From Laguncularia racemosa (taxonomy: Eukaryota > Streptophyta > Magnoliopsida > Myrtales > Combretaceae): a stretch of DNA of 64,000 bases. Below are positions 1 through 10,985 of this stretch, piece after piece. The notes beneath the pieces were generated by a model. That model worked only from the letters and a program-made list of their open reading frames with translations, was not told where the DNA came from and ran no database searches. The position numbers were made by a program, and so were the translations under genes. The stretch spans positions 1,054,001 to 1,118,000 of the forward strand of contig JBBMOL010000016.1 of the NCBI GenBank assembly GCA_037954665.1, read 5' to 3'. Numbering within the stretch: position 1 is the first letter of the stretch; the number at the start of each line of letters is the position of its first letter.

Positions 1-440
1 ATCTCTAAGGTGGTCTAACTTCTCTCCTAAGCCTATCTCTAGCAATGGAGTATTGTGGCTGTGAAGGCATAGAAACAGGACTATCCTTAGTTTATGATAA
101 AGCCTGAGAAGAAGTCTCTAATTTAGAACTTGAACTAATGTCAACCTCCACCTGCATGGATGATTTTTGCTTGACTTCATCAAATGAAGGGTTAGATGAC
201 AAATCGGATAACATAGATACCTCATCAAAAATAACATCTTTGCCTACTATAACTTTCTTCAATTTAGGACACCATAGTTTATATCCCTTGACACTAGGTT
301 TAAAACCAAGGAATATACACTTCAATGACTGTAATTTAAGCTTTCCATTATCAACATGTGAATATGCAGGACAACAAAAAATTTTCAATTTAAAGTAATT
401 ACCAAGAGTGCTAGACCAGACTTCAAATGGAGTCTTCTTT
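1..440 (-). pseudogene. Cop1 integrase C-terminal region and integrase-RT linker
   Basis: Minus-strand reading gives the typical copia segment after the integrase core. It includes a CPAYSHV motif (normally GCxAYxHV), then KCIFLGFKPSVKGYKLW and a VIVGKDVIFDE motif, at about 388-200. An acidic Ser-rich linker follows to about position 90. The reading continues past a TAA (89-91) into a basic stretch ending near RREVRPP at the window edge, where another TAG replaces a likely CAG Gln. Both stops are single C-to-T changes from Gln codons. It pairs with the integrase half at 6987 onwards. Confidence 0.85.
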
Positions 441-445
441 TCTAT

Positions 446-1146
446 TGATGAGGATCATCTAGCACCTAAGACGACAAAATCAAAATACCAAGATCCATTG
501 CAAGGAATTCGAGGCCCAATGACCCAAGCTAGAGCAAAGAGGATGAATGATGCCTTACAAAGACTAGTCATGAACCTACAAGCTAAGGAATTAAATCACA
601 TAAAAGGAGAACTGACACCTATTAATGTGATTCACATTTCCATGGAGGGATGCAAGGATTTGAAGTCCTAGAATAGAAAATGTTATTTATTGAACTGAAA
701 AAGGAAGAGGATTTGCGGTTTTGTTTTGCTATGTTTTAGTATTTGTTTTGGTTTGTAATTTAGCATAACTAGTTACTTGTTTTGGTTCATGAGAGGATAA
801 GGAAGTAAGTTAGATTAGGAAACTTAGGTTTTATATCTTATTGTTGCATGTACTCCTTATAAAACCATGTAAGGGGCTGGCACAAAGGAGAATATTGAAT
901 ATTGAAATTACAATATACTTTCTTTTCGTGAAAAGAAACCCCTTCTTATTCTTTGCAAAAGAACTCTCCTTTAGAATTTTTTATCCGAATTATTAGAGGA
1001 AATCCCTTAATTGATAACTTAGGTTTCAGTTAACAGGTATGATTGGGGTCTAGTTTCGTGTTACTTATTCGAGACGATCCTTAGGGAATTGATTCAAATA
1101 GCGTATGTCGAGTTATAGGTTTAATATACTTAGGGTTCACGCATCA
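446..1146 (+). repeat. Gyp1 5' LTR
   Basis: Starts TGATGAGGATCA and ends CACGCATCA, 701 bp. A TATA-like ttataaaa at 857-864 lies upstream of the presumed transcription start. Nearly collinear with the 702-bp 3' LTR, with scattered transitions. Positions about 518-670 retain the LTR-encoded copy of the polyprotein tail (GPMTQARAKRMNDALQ). That reading in the 5' LTR is not expected to be translated with the polyprotein. Confidence 0.95.
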
Positions 1147-1148
1147 TT

Positions 1149-1160
1149 TGGTATCAGAGC
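1149..1160 (+). other. Gyp1 primer-binding site (initiator tRNA-Met)
   Basis: TGGTATCAGAGC, the exact complement of the plant initiator tRNA-Met 3' end, two bases after the 5' LTR. It primes minus-strand DNA synthesis. Confidence 0.93.
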
Positions 1161-1900
1161 TTCGGCTTCTTGAATCAAGTAATCTCTATCCTTTGTTTAT
1201 TTACTTGTTGTTCAATTCCATACTTCTTGTTTATACCCTAAATTCGATATAACAAAAAAAAATTGTTTCAGTTATAAGAACAATTAGGGATCGACAACAC
1301 ACAAGTCTAGCTTAGTCATTGCAAATCAATTGTGATCCAATTCTTATTCCTTGTTTGAAGAATACGTATAAAAAGAAGGAATCACAAATTCGGTTGTAGA
1401 AGAAATCCAAGTACTAAAATCACAAAAGAAAAATTTTGTTTTGGCAAGTTACAATTCAATTGCCATTATACACTTTCCAATTCCAACTGCAACACATATC
1501 TTGTTCTTTCTAAATTGTGCATCTGAATTACATTCCATAATTCTTGTTAGATTCGGTCAAATTTGTTTGTCCTTTGAATTGCTTGATAGGGAATTGTCTT
1601 GATTTGTTTCCGAAATTAATAGTAAGAGCTTGTCATATTTATTGGAATTTACATCTATTCTCAATTTTACTGTAACTTGAAACCGAAGGTGATCATTAGG
1701 TGTTGACTTAGTGATTGTGTTGAGGAGTTTTCCAATTTGAGTTCCTAGCAAGGGATTGTAAGAGCAGGTTGTGAGGACATATTTGTAAGAGATATACACG
1801 AGTGGATTGTGAGAGTATTACTACTTAAGAGTAATACACGAGTGAATTGTGAGGAACATATTTTACTTATGATATTAATTTATTCTTTAACTGTAGAAAT
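1161..1900 (+). other. Gyp1 untranslated leader
   Basis: 740 bp between primer-binding site and gag start, AT-rich, with no coding signal I can support. Gyp4 carries a recognisably related leader of similar length (43427-44218). Confidence 0.7.
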
Positions 1901-3404
1901 ATGTCAGGAAAAAAACATGGAGGTGAGAATAGGGTGATGTTTGAGGAGTTGATGGGAGAGATGAAAAGGATTTTGACTGGTGAGCTTGAACGGATCCATG
2001 AAACAATGGATAAGATGGAGAGGAGTAGAGAATAGTCTAGTAGTACTACTATCAGGCGAAGCATAGGTAGACCGATTAGAGGAGGAGTTAGGATAGAAGA
2101 AGGAGAGGATTTTGACTCTAGTGAATATCATAACGTGAGGGAGAGAGGGAACACCTAGAGGCGAAACAGTAACCTAGGTAGTATTAAGATGAAAATACCA
2201 ATGTTTTAGGGGAAGAATGATCTTGAGTTGTACTTAGAGTGGAAGAGCAAAATGGATCATGTCTTTGAATGCCATAACTATACTGAGGAGAAGAAGATTA
2301 AATTGGCTATAGTAGAGTTCACAGATTATGCTAGTGTATGGTAGGATCAGTTAGTGCATAATAGGCGCAAGTTTGGAGAGCGACCTGTTAATACTTGGGA
2401 AGAGATTAAAACCATAATGCAGAAACGGTTTATCCCTAGTGACTACTATAGGGATTTACTTAGGAAATTCTAGGGATTGATATAGGGGACTAAGAGTATA
2501 GGGGACTACTATAAGGAGATGGAGATAGTCATGATTAGAGCTAGAGTGGAGGAGGATGATGAGGCAATTATGGTTAGATTCATTAATGGTTTGAACCGGG
2601 AAATTATTGATGTGGTAAATTTACACCATTACTTAGACATGGAAGAACTGTTACATAGAGTAATTAAAGTGGAGCGACAATTAAAATATAGGAGTGAACA
2701 AAGGTTTGGGTCGACTTCCAAATCTTCATGGAAGTCTAATTGGAAGAAGAACTCCATAGATTTAAAGCCTAAAGGGGATGTGAAGGCTAAGAGTCCAGTT
2801 GTTGCATTTAAGGGAAAAACTGACACTAACCCCCCTTTCAAAACTAGAGTTATCAAATGTTTTAGATGTTAGGGATTTGGACACACTGCATCTCAATGTC
2901 TAAATCAAAGAGCTATGATCATCTGTGACAATGGAAATATAGAGAGCATCAGCTTTGAGGAGGATGAGGAGTCACCATCACAGGAGTATGAGGATGTTGA
3001 GAGGATCCAATGTGAGCACATATTTCATATACGGTGTCATGTGCAGAATAAGGTGTGTAGTTTGATAATCGATAATGGTAGCTGCATTAATGTGGCTAGC
3101 ACTTTACTGGTAGATAAGATGCAGTTGAAAGCTATGAAACATTCAAGACCATATCAATTACAGTGGTTGAAAAAATGTGGAGAAGTAAAGGTGACCAGGT
3201 AGGTTCTTATAGCCTTTTCCATAGGGAGTTATAAAGATGAAGTCATGTGTGATTTGGTGCCTATGCAGGCTGGTCACCTATTGTTAGGACGACCTTAGCA
3301 ATTTGATAGGAAAATTACATATGATAAGTACAAGAACCAATATTCTTTTGTGCTAAACAAAAGGCAAGTGGTTCTCATGCCACAAAAACCATGGGAAGCT
3401 TGTG
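1901..3404 (+). pseudogene. Gyp1 gag and aspartic protease
   Basis: Start ATG 1901, because it opens the frame (MSGKK) and matches the Gyp4 start. The capsid region spans about 2180-2700 (YLEWKSKMDHVFE near 2230, WEEIKTIMQKRFIP near 2396, MEELLHRVIKVERQ near 2638). A CCHC zinc knuckle lies at 2858-2899 (CFRC..GFGHTASQC) with a TAG inside it. Protease follows. Its active-site triad is DNG at 3071-3079 instead of DSG, a G-to-A change. The stops I located in this frame, about nine, are all TAG, mostly at expected CAG Gln positions. Frame is lost by an indel near 3405. Gag packages the RNA and protease would mature the polyprotein. Confidence 0.9.
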
Positions 3405-4995
3405 AGGATTGCTAAAGAATTTCGAAAGAAATACTTGAGTATATGAGAGAAGAGTGAAGAGAAAAAGAAGAAGAGTGAAAAACAAACACTGGTGAGTAAA
3501 GAGAGAAAAGACACTCAAACACAGAGAGTAGAGAGCATGGCGAGGAAGAATGAGGTTAAGAGTACAATGTTAGCCAAGCAACAATTACTTGTACTTATGT
3601 ACAAGGATTTATATTTTACAAATGTTGACCTTAATCCTGTTTTGCCTAATGTGGTTGTGCCTTTATTGCAAGAATACGAGGACTTATTCCCTGAAGAGGT
3701 GCCACAAGGCCTACCCCCACTGTGAGGGATAGAGCACCAAATTGATTTCATGTCAGGCACATCCATTCCTAATCGACTAACCTATAGAACTAATCCTAAG
3801 GAGGCCAAGGAAATTCAGAGGCAAGTTGATGGACTAATGGAGAAAGGGTTTGTGTGGGAAACTCTTAGCCCGTGTTCAGTTCCTATCATCCTAGTCTTCA
3901 AGAAGGATGGAACATAGCACATGTGCGTTGACTATAGGGTAATCAACAAAATCACAGTTAAGTACAAACATCCTATCCTTAGATTAGATGACATGCTTGA
4001 TGAATTGCATGGTGCACATTTATTTTCTAAAATCGACCTAAAGAATGGCCATTATCAAATTCGTATGAAAGAAGGAGATGAGTAGAAAACTGCATTTAAA
4101 ACCAAACATGGGTTATATGAGTGGATGGTAATGCCTTTTGGGTTAACAAATGCACCTGGCACTTTCATGAGACTGATGAATCATGTTCTGCGACATTTCA
4201 TTGGAAAATTTGTAATCGTCTATTTTGATGATATTTTGATTTATAGCTGAACATTAGATGATCATGTACAACATCTGCAGAGTGTGCTTACCATTTTAAG
4301 GGAAAACAAATTATATGCCAATTTAAAGAAGTGCACGTTTTATATGGAAACTGTAGTTTTTCTTGGTTTTGTTGTAGGTGTAGATAGAATTGCTATGGAT
4401 GAAGAGAAGGTGAAGGTAATTCAGGAGTAGCTAACACCAAAGAATGCCAATGAAGTTAGGAGCTTCCATGGACTAGCTAGTTTTTATGAACATTTTGTAA
4501 GGGAATTTAGCTCCATTGCTACTCCATTGAATGATCTTGTGAAGAAGAATGCCGAATTCAAATGGACGGAAATAGATGAGTAGGCATTCTAGACTTTGAA
4601 AGGTAAATTAACTAATGCCCCTTTGTTAGTATTACCTAATTTTGAGAAAGTTTTTGAGATCAAATGTGATGCTTTCGAGAAGGGTATTGGTGATGTGTTA
4701 ATGTAGGATTCCAAACCAATATCCTACTTCAGTGAGAAACTCAATGGTGCTGCTTTGAATTATCTTGTGTATGATAAGGAGTTGTATGCCCTTGTGAAGA
4801 TGTTGCAAATGTGGCAGCATTATCTATGGCCTAAGCAGTTCATCATCTATTCTGATCATGAGAGTTTGAAGTACCTGAAGACGTAGGGAAAGTTGAATAA
4901 GAGGCATGCTAAATGGTTGAAGTTCATCAAGACCTTTCCATACGTCATCAAATACAAGCAAGGTAAGGAAAATGTAGTGACTGATGCACTATCTA
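3405..4995 (+). pseudogene. Gyp1 reverse transcriptase and RNase H
   Basis: Frame shifted from gag. A lysine/glutamate-rich linker at about 3420-3600 is followed by the RT entry motif EYEDLFPEEVPQGLPPL ending at 3722. A TGA (3723) stands where GIEHQI is normally preceded by Arg CGA. RT motifs seen: VDYRVINKITVKYK, FSKIDLKNGHYQIR, MPFGLTNAPGTFM and the catalytic YFDD at 4221-4232, all retained. RNase H follows at about 4620-4990 (CDAFEKG, YDKELYALVK, DHESLKYLK, ending VTDALSRR). In-frame stops at about 3915, 4083, 4428, 4581, 4590, 4707 and 4887 are TAG where Trp or Gln is conserved. Confidence 0.92.
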
Positions 4996-6574
4996 GAAGG
5001 TATTCTCTGTTAACTTCTTTACATACTAAGCTGCTTGGTTTTGAATGCATGAAAGACTTGTATGAACATAATGTTGACTTTGGTCATATTTGGGCTGCTT
5101 ATTCTGAAAGTGGGTATGCGGACTTTTATAGGCATGAGAGATATTTATTTAAGAAGGATAGATTATGTGTGCTTAAAAGTTTCATACGCGAGTTGTTAGT
5201 GAGGAGACACATGGGGGCGGTCTCATGGGACACTTCGGTGTTAAGAAAACTTTGGACATTTTGCATAAACATTTTTATTGGCCTAAGATGAGACATGATG
5301 TGTAAACTGTGTGTGGTAAATGCATTGCATGTAGAAAAGGCTAAATCAAAAGTAATGCCCTATGGGGAGTATCTCCCATTACTTGTGCCTAGTCAGCCTT
5401 GGACTGATATATCCATGGATTTCATATTAGGTTTACCTCGATCTCAGGGTAGCAAATATAGCATATTCGTTGTTGTCAATAGGTTTAGTAAAATGACTCT
5501 TTTATTGCCTGTTCTAAAACTAATGATGCACGACATATCGCTGATGTGTTATTTAGGGAGATTGTACGATTACATGGTTTGCTTAACTCTATTATGAGTG
5601 ATAGAGATATGAAATTTTTGAGCCATTTTTGGCATACTCTCTGGAATAGGATAGGCACAAAATTACTATTTTCCACTGTGGCACATTCTCAAATGGATGG
5701 ACAAATAGAGGTAGTTAACAGGAAACTTTCCACATTGTTGTGTACTGTGCTTGATAAAAATTTGAAACAATGGGAAACATGTTTACCTTATGTAGAATTT
5801 GCATATAATAGGATAGTACATTCAACTACATCATATTCTTCATTTGAGGTTGTGTATGGTTTTAATCCCTTAACTCCATTGCATATATTGCCTTTACCTA
5901 CTAACAAGTTTATTAATCTTGATGGAATGAGAAAGGCAGAATTTGTTAGGGATTTACATACTCAGGTCTGGGCTAACATTGAGAAGAAGAATAAACACTA
6001 TGCTCGTTAGGCCAACAAAGGTCGCATCAAAACCGTGTTCCATCCAAGAGATTGGGTTTGGGTGCACTTGAGGAAGGAATGATTTGCTGAATAGCGGAAG
6101 TCCAAATTACATCCAAGGGGTGATGGACCCTTCCAAGTAGTGGAGTGAATAAACGACAATGCGTAAAAGATAGATTTGCCAAGCCACTATGGTAATGTAA
6201 GTGCCACCTTTAATGTTTTTGATTTTACTCTTTATGATGCAGGTGATTCAAGGACAAACCTTTTCGAGGAAGGAGGGAATGATGAGGATCATTTAGCACC
6301 TAAGAGTGCAGAACCGAAATCCCCAGATCTATTATAATGAATTGGAGGCCCAATGACCAGAGCTAGAACAAAGAGGATGAATGATGGCCTACAAGGACTA
6401 ATCATGGACCTACAAGTCAAGCAATCAAATCACATGAACGGAGAACTGACACCTATCAATGTGATTTACGTTTCTATGGAGGGATGCAAGGATTTGAAGT
6501 CTTGGAATAGAAAATGTTATTTATTGAACAGAAAAAGGAAAAAGGATTTATGGTTTTGTTTTGCTATGTTTTAG
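4996..6574 (+). pseudogene. Gyp1 integrase with C-terminal tail running into the 3' LTR
   Basis: Integrase core motifs: MDFILGLPRSQGSKY (about 5414), MSDRDMKFLSHFW (about 5595) and MDGQIEVVN (about 5694), so the three acidic DDE residues are kept. The zinc-binding N-terminus is damaged. Frame changes near 5500. The downstream frame continues to 6574, through DSRTNLFEEGGNDEDH over the purine tract (about 6245) and into the LTR as GPMTRARTKRMNDGLQ, MDLQVKQ and INVIYVSMEGC. The LTR therefore encodes the last 100 or so residues. Known CRM-type chromoviruses have a C-terminal motif near or over the 3' LTR. I infer a related tail here. Confidence 0.88.
6266..6279 (+). other. Gyp1 polypurine tract
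   Basis: Purine run gaggaaggagggaa immediately before the 3' LTR TG. It primes plus-strand synthesis and is also part of the coding sequence for FEEGG. Confidence 0.85.
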
Positions 6575-6981
6575 TAATTGTTTTAATTTGTAATTTAGCA
6601 TAACTAGTTACTTGTTTCAGTTCATGAGAGGATAAGGACGTAAGTTAGATTAGGAAACTTAGGTTTTATATCTTATTGTTGCATGTACTCCTTATAAAAC
6701 CGTGTACAGGGCCAGCACAAAGGAGAACATTGAATATTGAAATTACAATACACTTTCTTTTCATGAAAAGAAACCCCCTTCTTGTTCTTTGCAAAAGAAC
6801 TCTCCTTTGGAATTCTTCATCCAAATTATTAGAGGAAATCCTTTAATTGATAACTTAGGTTTCAGTCAATAGATGTGATTGGGGTCTAGTTTCGTGCTAC
6901 TTATTCGAGACGATCCTTAGGGAATTGATTCAAATAGTGTACATCGAGTTCTAGGTTTAATATACCTAGGGCCACGCATCA
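6280..6981 (+). repeat. Gyp1 3' LTR
   Basis: 702 bp, starts TGATGAGGATCA and ends CACGCATCA, followed by target duplication TCTAT (6982-6986). Encodes the integrase tail in its first 300 bp. A TATA-like ttataaaa lies near 6692. Confidence 0.95.
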
Positions 6982-6986
6982 TCTAT

Positions 6987-8104
6987 AGCCATTGATGAAG
7001 ATCTATTTATCAAGTAACATGCTATAGAAGCAGCTTTTGCCCAGAATGACTTTGGTAATCTTGCATTCGAAAGCATACACCGGACTTTTTCCGTAATAGT
7101 TCTGTTCATGCGCTCTGCTACTCCATTCTACTGAGGTGTGCTAAGGAATGTTAAGTGTCTCATAATTCCCTTTGCTTTGCATAGATTATTAAAATCTTTA
7201 GAATAGAACTCTAATCCATTATCAGTAAGTAAATGCTTTACCTCTTTCCTGGTTTGCTTCTCAGTCATTGTTTTCCATTCTTTGAATGCGGGTAGAGCAT
7301 CATTCTTTTGCTTTAAGAAGAATACCTAAACACGTCTAGAAAAGCATCTATAATAGTCATCATGTAAGCAACACCTCCACTAGATGGCACTCTTGATGGC
7401 CCCCAAAGATCAAGTGGACATAATCTAGAATACCCTTTGTATTACGTGTACTTGTGGTGAATATGACTCTTTTCTATTTTCCAAAAACACAATGTTCACA
7501 AAATTTTAACTTACTAATGTTTTGCCCCTCAAGTAGACCTCTTCTACTCAACTCAGTCATGCTAGCTTCACTCATATGCCCTAAACGCATATGCCAGATT
7601 TTTATAGAATCTTCATCTAACAAAGATGAGGAAGTAACAACATCACCTGTAATGACTAAACCCTGCAAAACATACAAGTTAGTAGCTTGTTTTTACCCTT
7701 TCATCACCACCAACAATCCCCTACTGATCTTCAAAACTCCACCTTCACTAGTGTACTTGTATCCTTTAGAATCAAGAGTACTAAAAGAAATCAAATTTCT
7801 CTTCAAGTCAGGAACATGTCTCACATCACCAAGCATCCTGACGACACCATCATACATTTTGATTTTAATCTTTCCAATACTTGTAATCCTGCAAAAAGCG
7901 TTATTGCCTAACAAAATAACACTTTTGGAAACCTTTTTCATATGTTGAAAATTAGTCTCGATTGGGACACATATGAAAAGTATAGCCAGAATTCAAGATC
8001 CATTCTTGACTAGTCTGTGAATCATTAGAAACAACAAGAATCTCATCATAGCTAATTTCTTCAGCAACATCAGCTTCACTAGATTTTTCTAGCTATTTCT
8101 CCTT
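6987..8104 (-). pseudogene. Cop1 protease, pre-integrase and integrase core
   Basis: Read right to left. The protease motif WILNSGYTFHMCPNRD (about 8015-7960) has Asn where the catalytic Asp belongs and Tyr for a usual Cys, both G-to-A changes. The conserved block GDVRHVPDLKRNLISFSTLD follows (about 7830-7770), then the zinc-binding HHCC domain with HMRLGH (about 7590) and CEHCVFGK (about 7495-7474). Integrase core remains continue to 6987 with several stops and frame changes (GYSRLCPLDLWGPS, GGVAYMMTIIDA). The open frame on the opposite strand at 7454-7948 is an antisense shadow. Confidence 0.87.
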
Positions 8105-8867
8105 TTAGTTATCATTATCTCTTTTATTCTTGTTTTTCAATTTATAACATTCTGATTTTATATGTCCCTTCTTCTTGTAATAATTACAAGTTTTATTCCT
8201 ATTTGTAGACTTTAATTTGCTCCTTGAATTCCCACTAGAATTTCTATCCTGACTCTTTCCTCGAGTAACAAGACTCTCGGCCTTACGCTCAGTTCCAATA
8301 ACTAAATTTTTCATCTTTTCATAAGAGGCTAAAGCATCATAAACATCTTCCATAGTAATTGTATCATGACTATACAAGATTGTATCTCTAAAATTCAAAT
8401 ACGAAGGAGGTAATGAACTTAACAAAATCAAAGCCAAATCTTCTTTATCATATTTTACCTCCATGGATTTTAGATCTAATACAATCTCCTTAAAGATGGT
8501 CAAGTGATCATCTGCAAACCTTTCTTCCACCAAACGGTGTGAGTATAGTTTCTGCTTTAGATGCAATTTACTAGTTAAACTCTTCGTCATGCACAATTGC
8601 TCCAATTTCAACCACAGTGTAGTAGCGGTCTTCTCCTTTAACACATCATGCAAAATTTGATTTAAAAGATGAAGATGAATTTGAGAAAAGGGCTTTATGA
8701 ACCTTATGTTGTTTTTCTTTAGGAGTCCATGATGCAAGAATTTTATCAAACCCTAACAAAGCATCATCCAAATCCATTTGTGTGAGAACCGCACGCATCT
8801 TAACCTACCATAGGGAAACTTTTGTGTTGCGATTTAGCAGCAGAATATCGTACTTGATTGATGCCAT
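8105..8867 (-). pseudogene. Cop1 gag (UBN2-type capsid with zinc knuckle)
   Basis: The first ATG (complement of 8865-8867) opens MASIKYDILLLNRN, a usual copia Gag N-terminus. A 1-nt frame change occurs near 8700. From 8749 leftwards a long frame encodes LWLKLEQLCMTKSLTSKLHL, the capsid helices (YSHRLVEERFADDHLTIFKE, ALILLSSLPPSYLNFRDTIL) and then a basic tail. The zinc knuckle at about 8190-8150 reads CNYYKKKGHIKSEC: the second Cys of CX2CX4HX4C is Tyr (TGT to TAT), which would abolish zinc binding. It ends in a Lys/Asn-rich segment before the protease. Confidence 0.88.
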
Positions 8868-8896
8868 TGTTTAGAAAAAAATTAAAGAACTTTTTC

Positions 8897-8908
8897 TCTG
8901 ATATCACT
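8897..8908 (-). other. Cop1 primer-binding site (degenerate)
   Basis: Minus-strand TGATATCAGAG, one G-to-A change from the tRNA-Met complement TGGTATCAGAG. It lies between gag and the 5' LTR, which fixes the element's orientation. Confidence 0.75.
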
Positions 8909-8913
8909 TTTTA

Positions 8914-9287
8914 TGATTTCGTTAAGGACAAAAACAATGACAAGAGTAAATAATAATCGCAAGAAAAATAAAAGACACATAAGATTTACATGGAAAACCC
9001 AAATCGGGTAAAAAACCACGGGCAAAGGAGAGGAGAAATCCACTAATTTGAAGTTGGAGTACAAGATTATATCACACTATATTTTAAAACCCTAAAACAC
9101 CCCATATATATAGATACAAGTGTGAAATGAATAAAATAGGAAACTAGACAAATTAGATTTAGGCCTTAAAACATCTCATATATATAGATACAAGTGTGAA
9201 ACAAATAAAATAGAAAACTAGACAAATTGGATCTATATATATAGGAAATTGCCGTCCTTCCATAGATTCGGGGAATATTCATCAACA
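8914..9287 (-). repeat. Cop1 5' LTR
   Basis: On the minus strand it begins TGTTGATGAATATTCC and ends near AACGAAATCA, about 374 bp. A short LTR with a TGTTGATGAATATTCC-like start is usual for Tork-type copia elements. It contains a tandem duplication (9091-9233). The partner LTR is outside the window, so ends are set by TG/CA and the primer-binding site. Confidence 0.75.
9091..9233. repeat. 73-bp tandem duplication within the Cop1 LTR
   Basis: Two adjacent copies (about 9091-9163 and 9164-9233) share catatatatagatacaag, tgtgaaa, then aaactagacaaatt, with a few substitutions. Confidence 0.85.
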
Positions 9288-9913
9288 ATTTTAATCTTTT
9301 ATTAATTTTACTTGATTAATATATATAATTATAATATTTAAATAAAATATATTATTATTGCTGATATAGTAATGACACGTCAACCTTAGTGGAATCTTAA
9401 TGGTTAAACTAACAAAATTGGGAGATATGATTGATGCATAAATGGAACCTCAATATATCTAGGCTTGCTTTATCTTTCTCTCTTTCTTATTTAATTAATG
9501 TGCTTGTTGTTTTATTATGTTTAAATTTGCAAAACCAAGCATATCTTGTATATGTTTTACATACAAATCAAGGTATTTTGATACTTAAACAAAAGGGAAA
9601 AATCATGAAATTAGCCTTAAAATTTTAATAATTTCAATTAAATCCTCCCTCGAGGTTGCTAAGTTAGGATCTACACCATTTATCATGCCTTGAGCTTAAA
9701 GAACATAGTAATTCACCACACATCCTTGCACATAAGTAAAGGCATCAAAGCTACGTAACACTCTTACTTCTTGTAATACTCATGAACAACTAATACTTGG
9801 TAGATGAAAGGGTGCCCCAAAGATAAGCACATAGCCTAGCAAGTAATCTACATAATTAACAACAAATATAAATTGTAATTTTTTTAGGTGCATTGATAAA
9901 AATAATTACATAA
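9288..9913. other. AT-rich spacer between Cop1 and Gyp2
   Basis: 626 bp of AT-rich sequence. I see no coding frame with family similarity, no terminal repeats and no RNA gene. The open frame at 9431-9628 has no recognisable motif. Confidence 0.6.
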
Positions 9914-10985
9914 TCACATAGGCCAAAGGCTAGCAACTAAGATAAGATTAAAGATATTACAAGGATTGTTGGGTGTATGTGGGGTAATTGAGGAAGATTA
10001 GGAGAGTATTAGTTAAATTAGAGTGTTATGGAAGTTGTTACCAATTGAAGATTGGTTGGTATATATGTTAGAACATGTTAAGAATGGAGTTTAAGAAGTT
10101 GGAGGTGAAAGGATTGATGAGAGTGAAAGATTAAGGGGAACACAACCTACCGGCATGATTGTGTTAAAGATTATATCGAGTAAGAGATAAGGTCAAAAAG
10201 ATACATGGTCGGTCAACATGGCCTATTGATATGATTGTGTTAGGACTTTATCAAGTAACATGATCATGTTGAGGTTATGTTGATCAATGAATTCCATGGA
10301 TACTTAAGTTTCCAAATGTCGAAAGATACATGGTCATTTGACATGACCATGTTAAAGGTTGTGTTTAATTGCAGATTTTCAAATTGACATGTCAAAAGGT
10401 ACATGGCCATTTGACATGACCATGTCATGGCTGTATTGGTTTGTAACATCCATTTTATTCAAAAAGTCATATTAGTTCATGTTATTTTATTTTATTTGTG
10501 TTTATTTGTTTAATAGGCCAAAAAGCTCTAGGTAATAGTTTACAATGGTGTTTCTTTGTATTATAATTATTGTAACCATTTGTAATCCAGGATCTAAGTA
10601 TAAAAAGCTTGGAAACTCTATATTATTAAGGTAGTACATGTTTATTTTGATTGTTAAACACTTTTTATTTTGGAATTTCACCCAAGAGAGAGAGTGCAAA
10701 TACTTCTTTTGAGTGATTTCTAATTGTACATCTTTTATCATCCAAACCGAGCATGGTATTTGTGTATGGTGAGATTTTTATCAACATATTTGTCTAACGA
10801 GTTGTGGTGAATCCATCGGTTAATTTTAATAGTGGTGCTCTAGGCTTATCAACTAGTGTCAAACATCTCTAAGGGTATCTACCTAACACAATCTCAAGCG
10901 ATTCTGTTGTAATTTAAAACTTGTGGATTATGTCGTAGCCTAATCGTGTGCGAGCAAATAGTCACTCATTTATTGTCTCACATCA
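9914..10985 (+). repeat. Gyp2 5' LTR
   Basis: 1,072 bp. The start aligns with the 3' LTR start at 26504 (TGACATGGGTC there, TCACATAGGCC here, so the TG has mutated). It ends CTCACATCA, followed by a decayed primer-binding site (10987-10999, ttagtatcaaagc). At 10137-10440 it contains several imperfect inverted motifs of the type acatggtcat...atgaccatgt, also seen in Gyp3 LTRs. Confidence 0.88.

Larger units (their letters stand above)
446..6981 (+). mobile_element. Gyp1: complete but degenerate Ty3/gypsy LTR retrotransposon
   Basis: It has two LTRs with TG...CA ends (446-1146 and 6280-6981), a perfect 5-bp duplication TCTAT, a primer-binding site at 1149-1160 and a purine tract just before the 3' LTR. 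The internal region runs gag, protease, RT, RNase H, integrase. The integrase frame reads through the purine tract into the 3' LTR and ends in a GPMTRAR-type motif, a feature of CRM-like chromoviruses (family link is inference). gag-protease, RT and late integrase lie in different frames because of small indels near 3405 and 5500, and there are many TAG stops. Gyp4 (42721-47097) is of the same family. Confidence 0.95.
1..9287 (-). mobile_element. Cop1: Ty1/copia LTR retrotransposon, 3' part outside the window, split by Gyp1
   Basis: Minus-strand copia element. From right to left it has a 5' LTR (8914-9287), a tRNA-Met primer-binding site, gag, protease, integrase and the start of the integrase-RT linker. 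RT, RNase H and the 3' LTR lie beyond position 1. The plus-strand element Gyp1 (446-6981) sits inside the integrase, flanked by the 5-bp duplication TCTAT (441-445 and 6982-6986). Reading across the empty site restores integrase homology in frame, so the two parts belong to one element. The gag and pre-integrase motifs resemble the Tork-type copia group (inference). All domains carry stops, so the copy is inactive. Confidence 0.9.

Noticed and set aside
1149..1160. tRNA genes suggested by tRNA-Met-like sequence
   Set aside because: Only the 12-nt complement of the tRNA 3' end is present, next to LTRs. These are primer-binding sites.
1901..6574. TAG reassigned to glutamine (alternative genetic code)
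   Set aside because: TAG also replaces Trp, TGA replaces Arg, and frameshifts and Asp-to-Asn changes accompany it. Decay by C-to-T explains all of this.
7454..7948. 164-codon plus-strand open frame
   Set aside because: Antisense to the Cop1 pre-integrase and zinc-binding domain.
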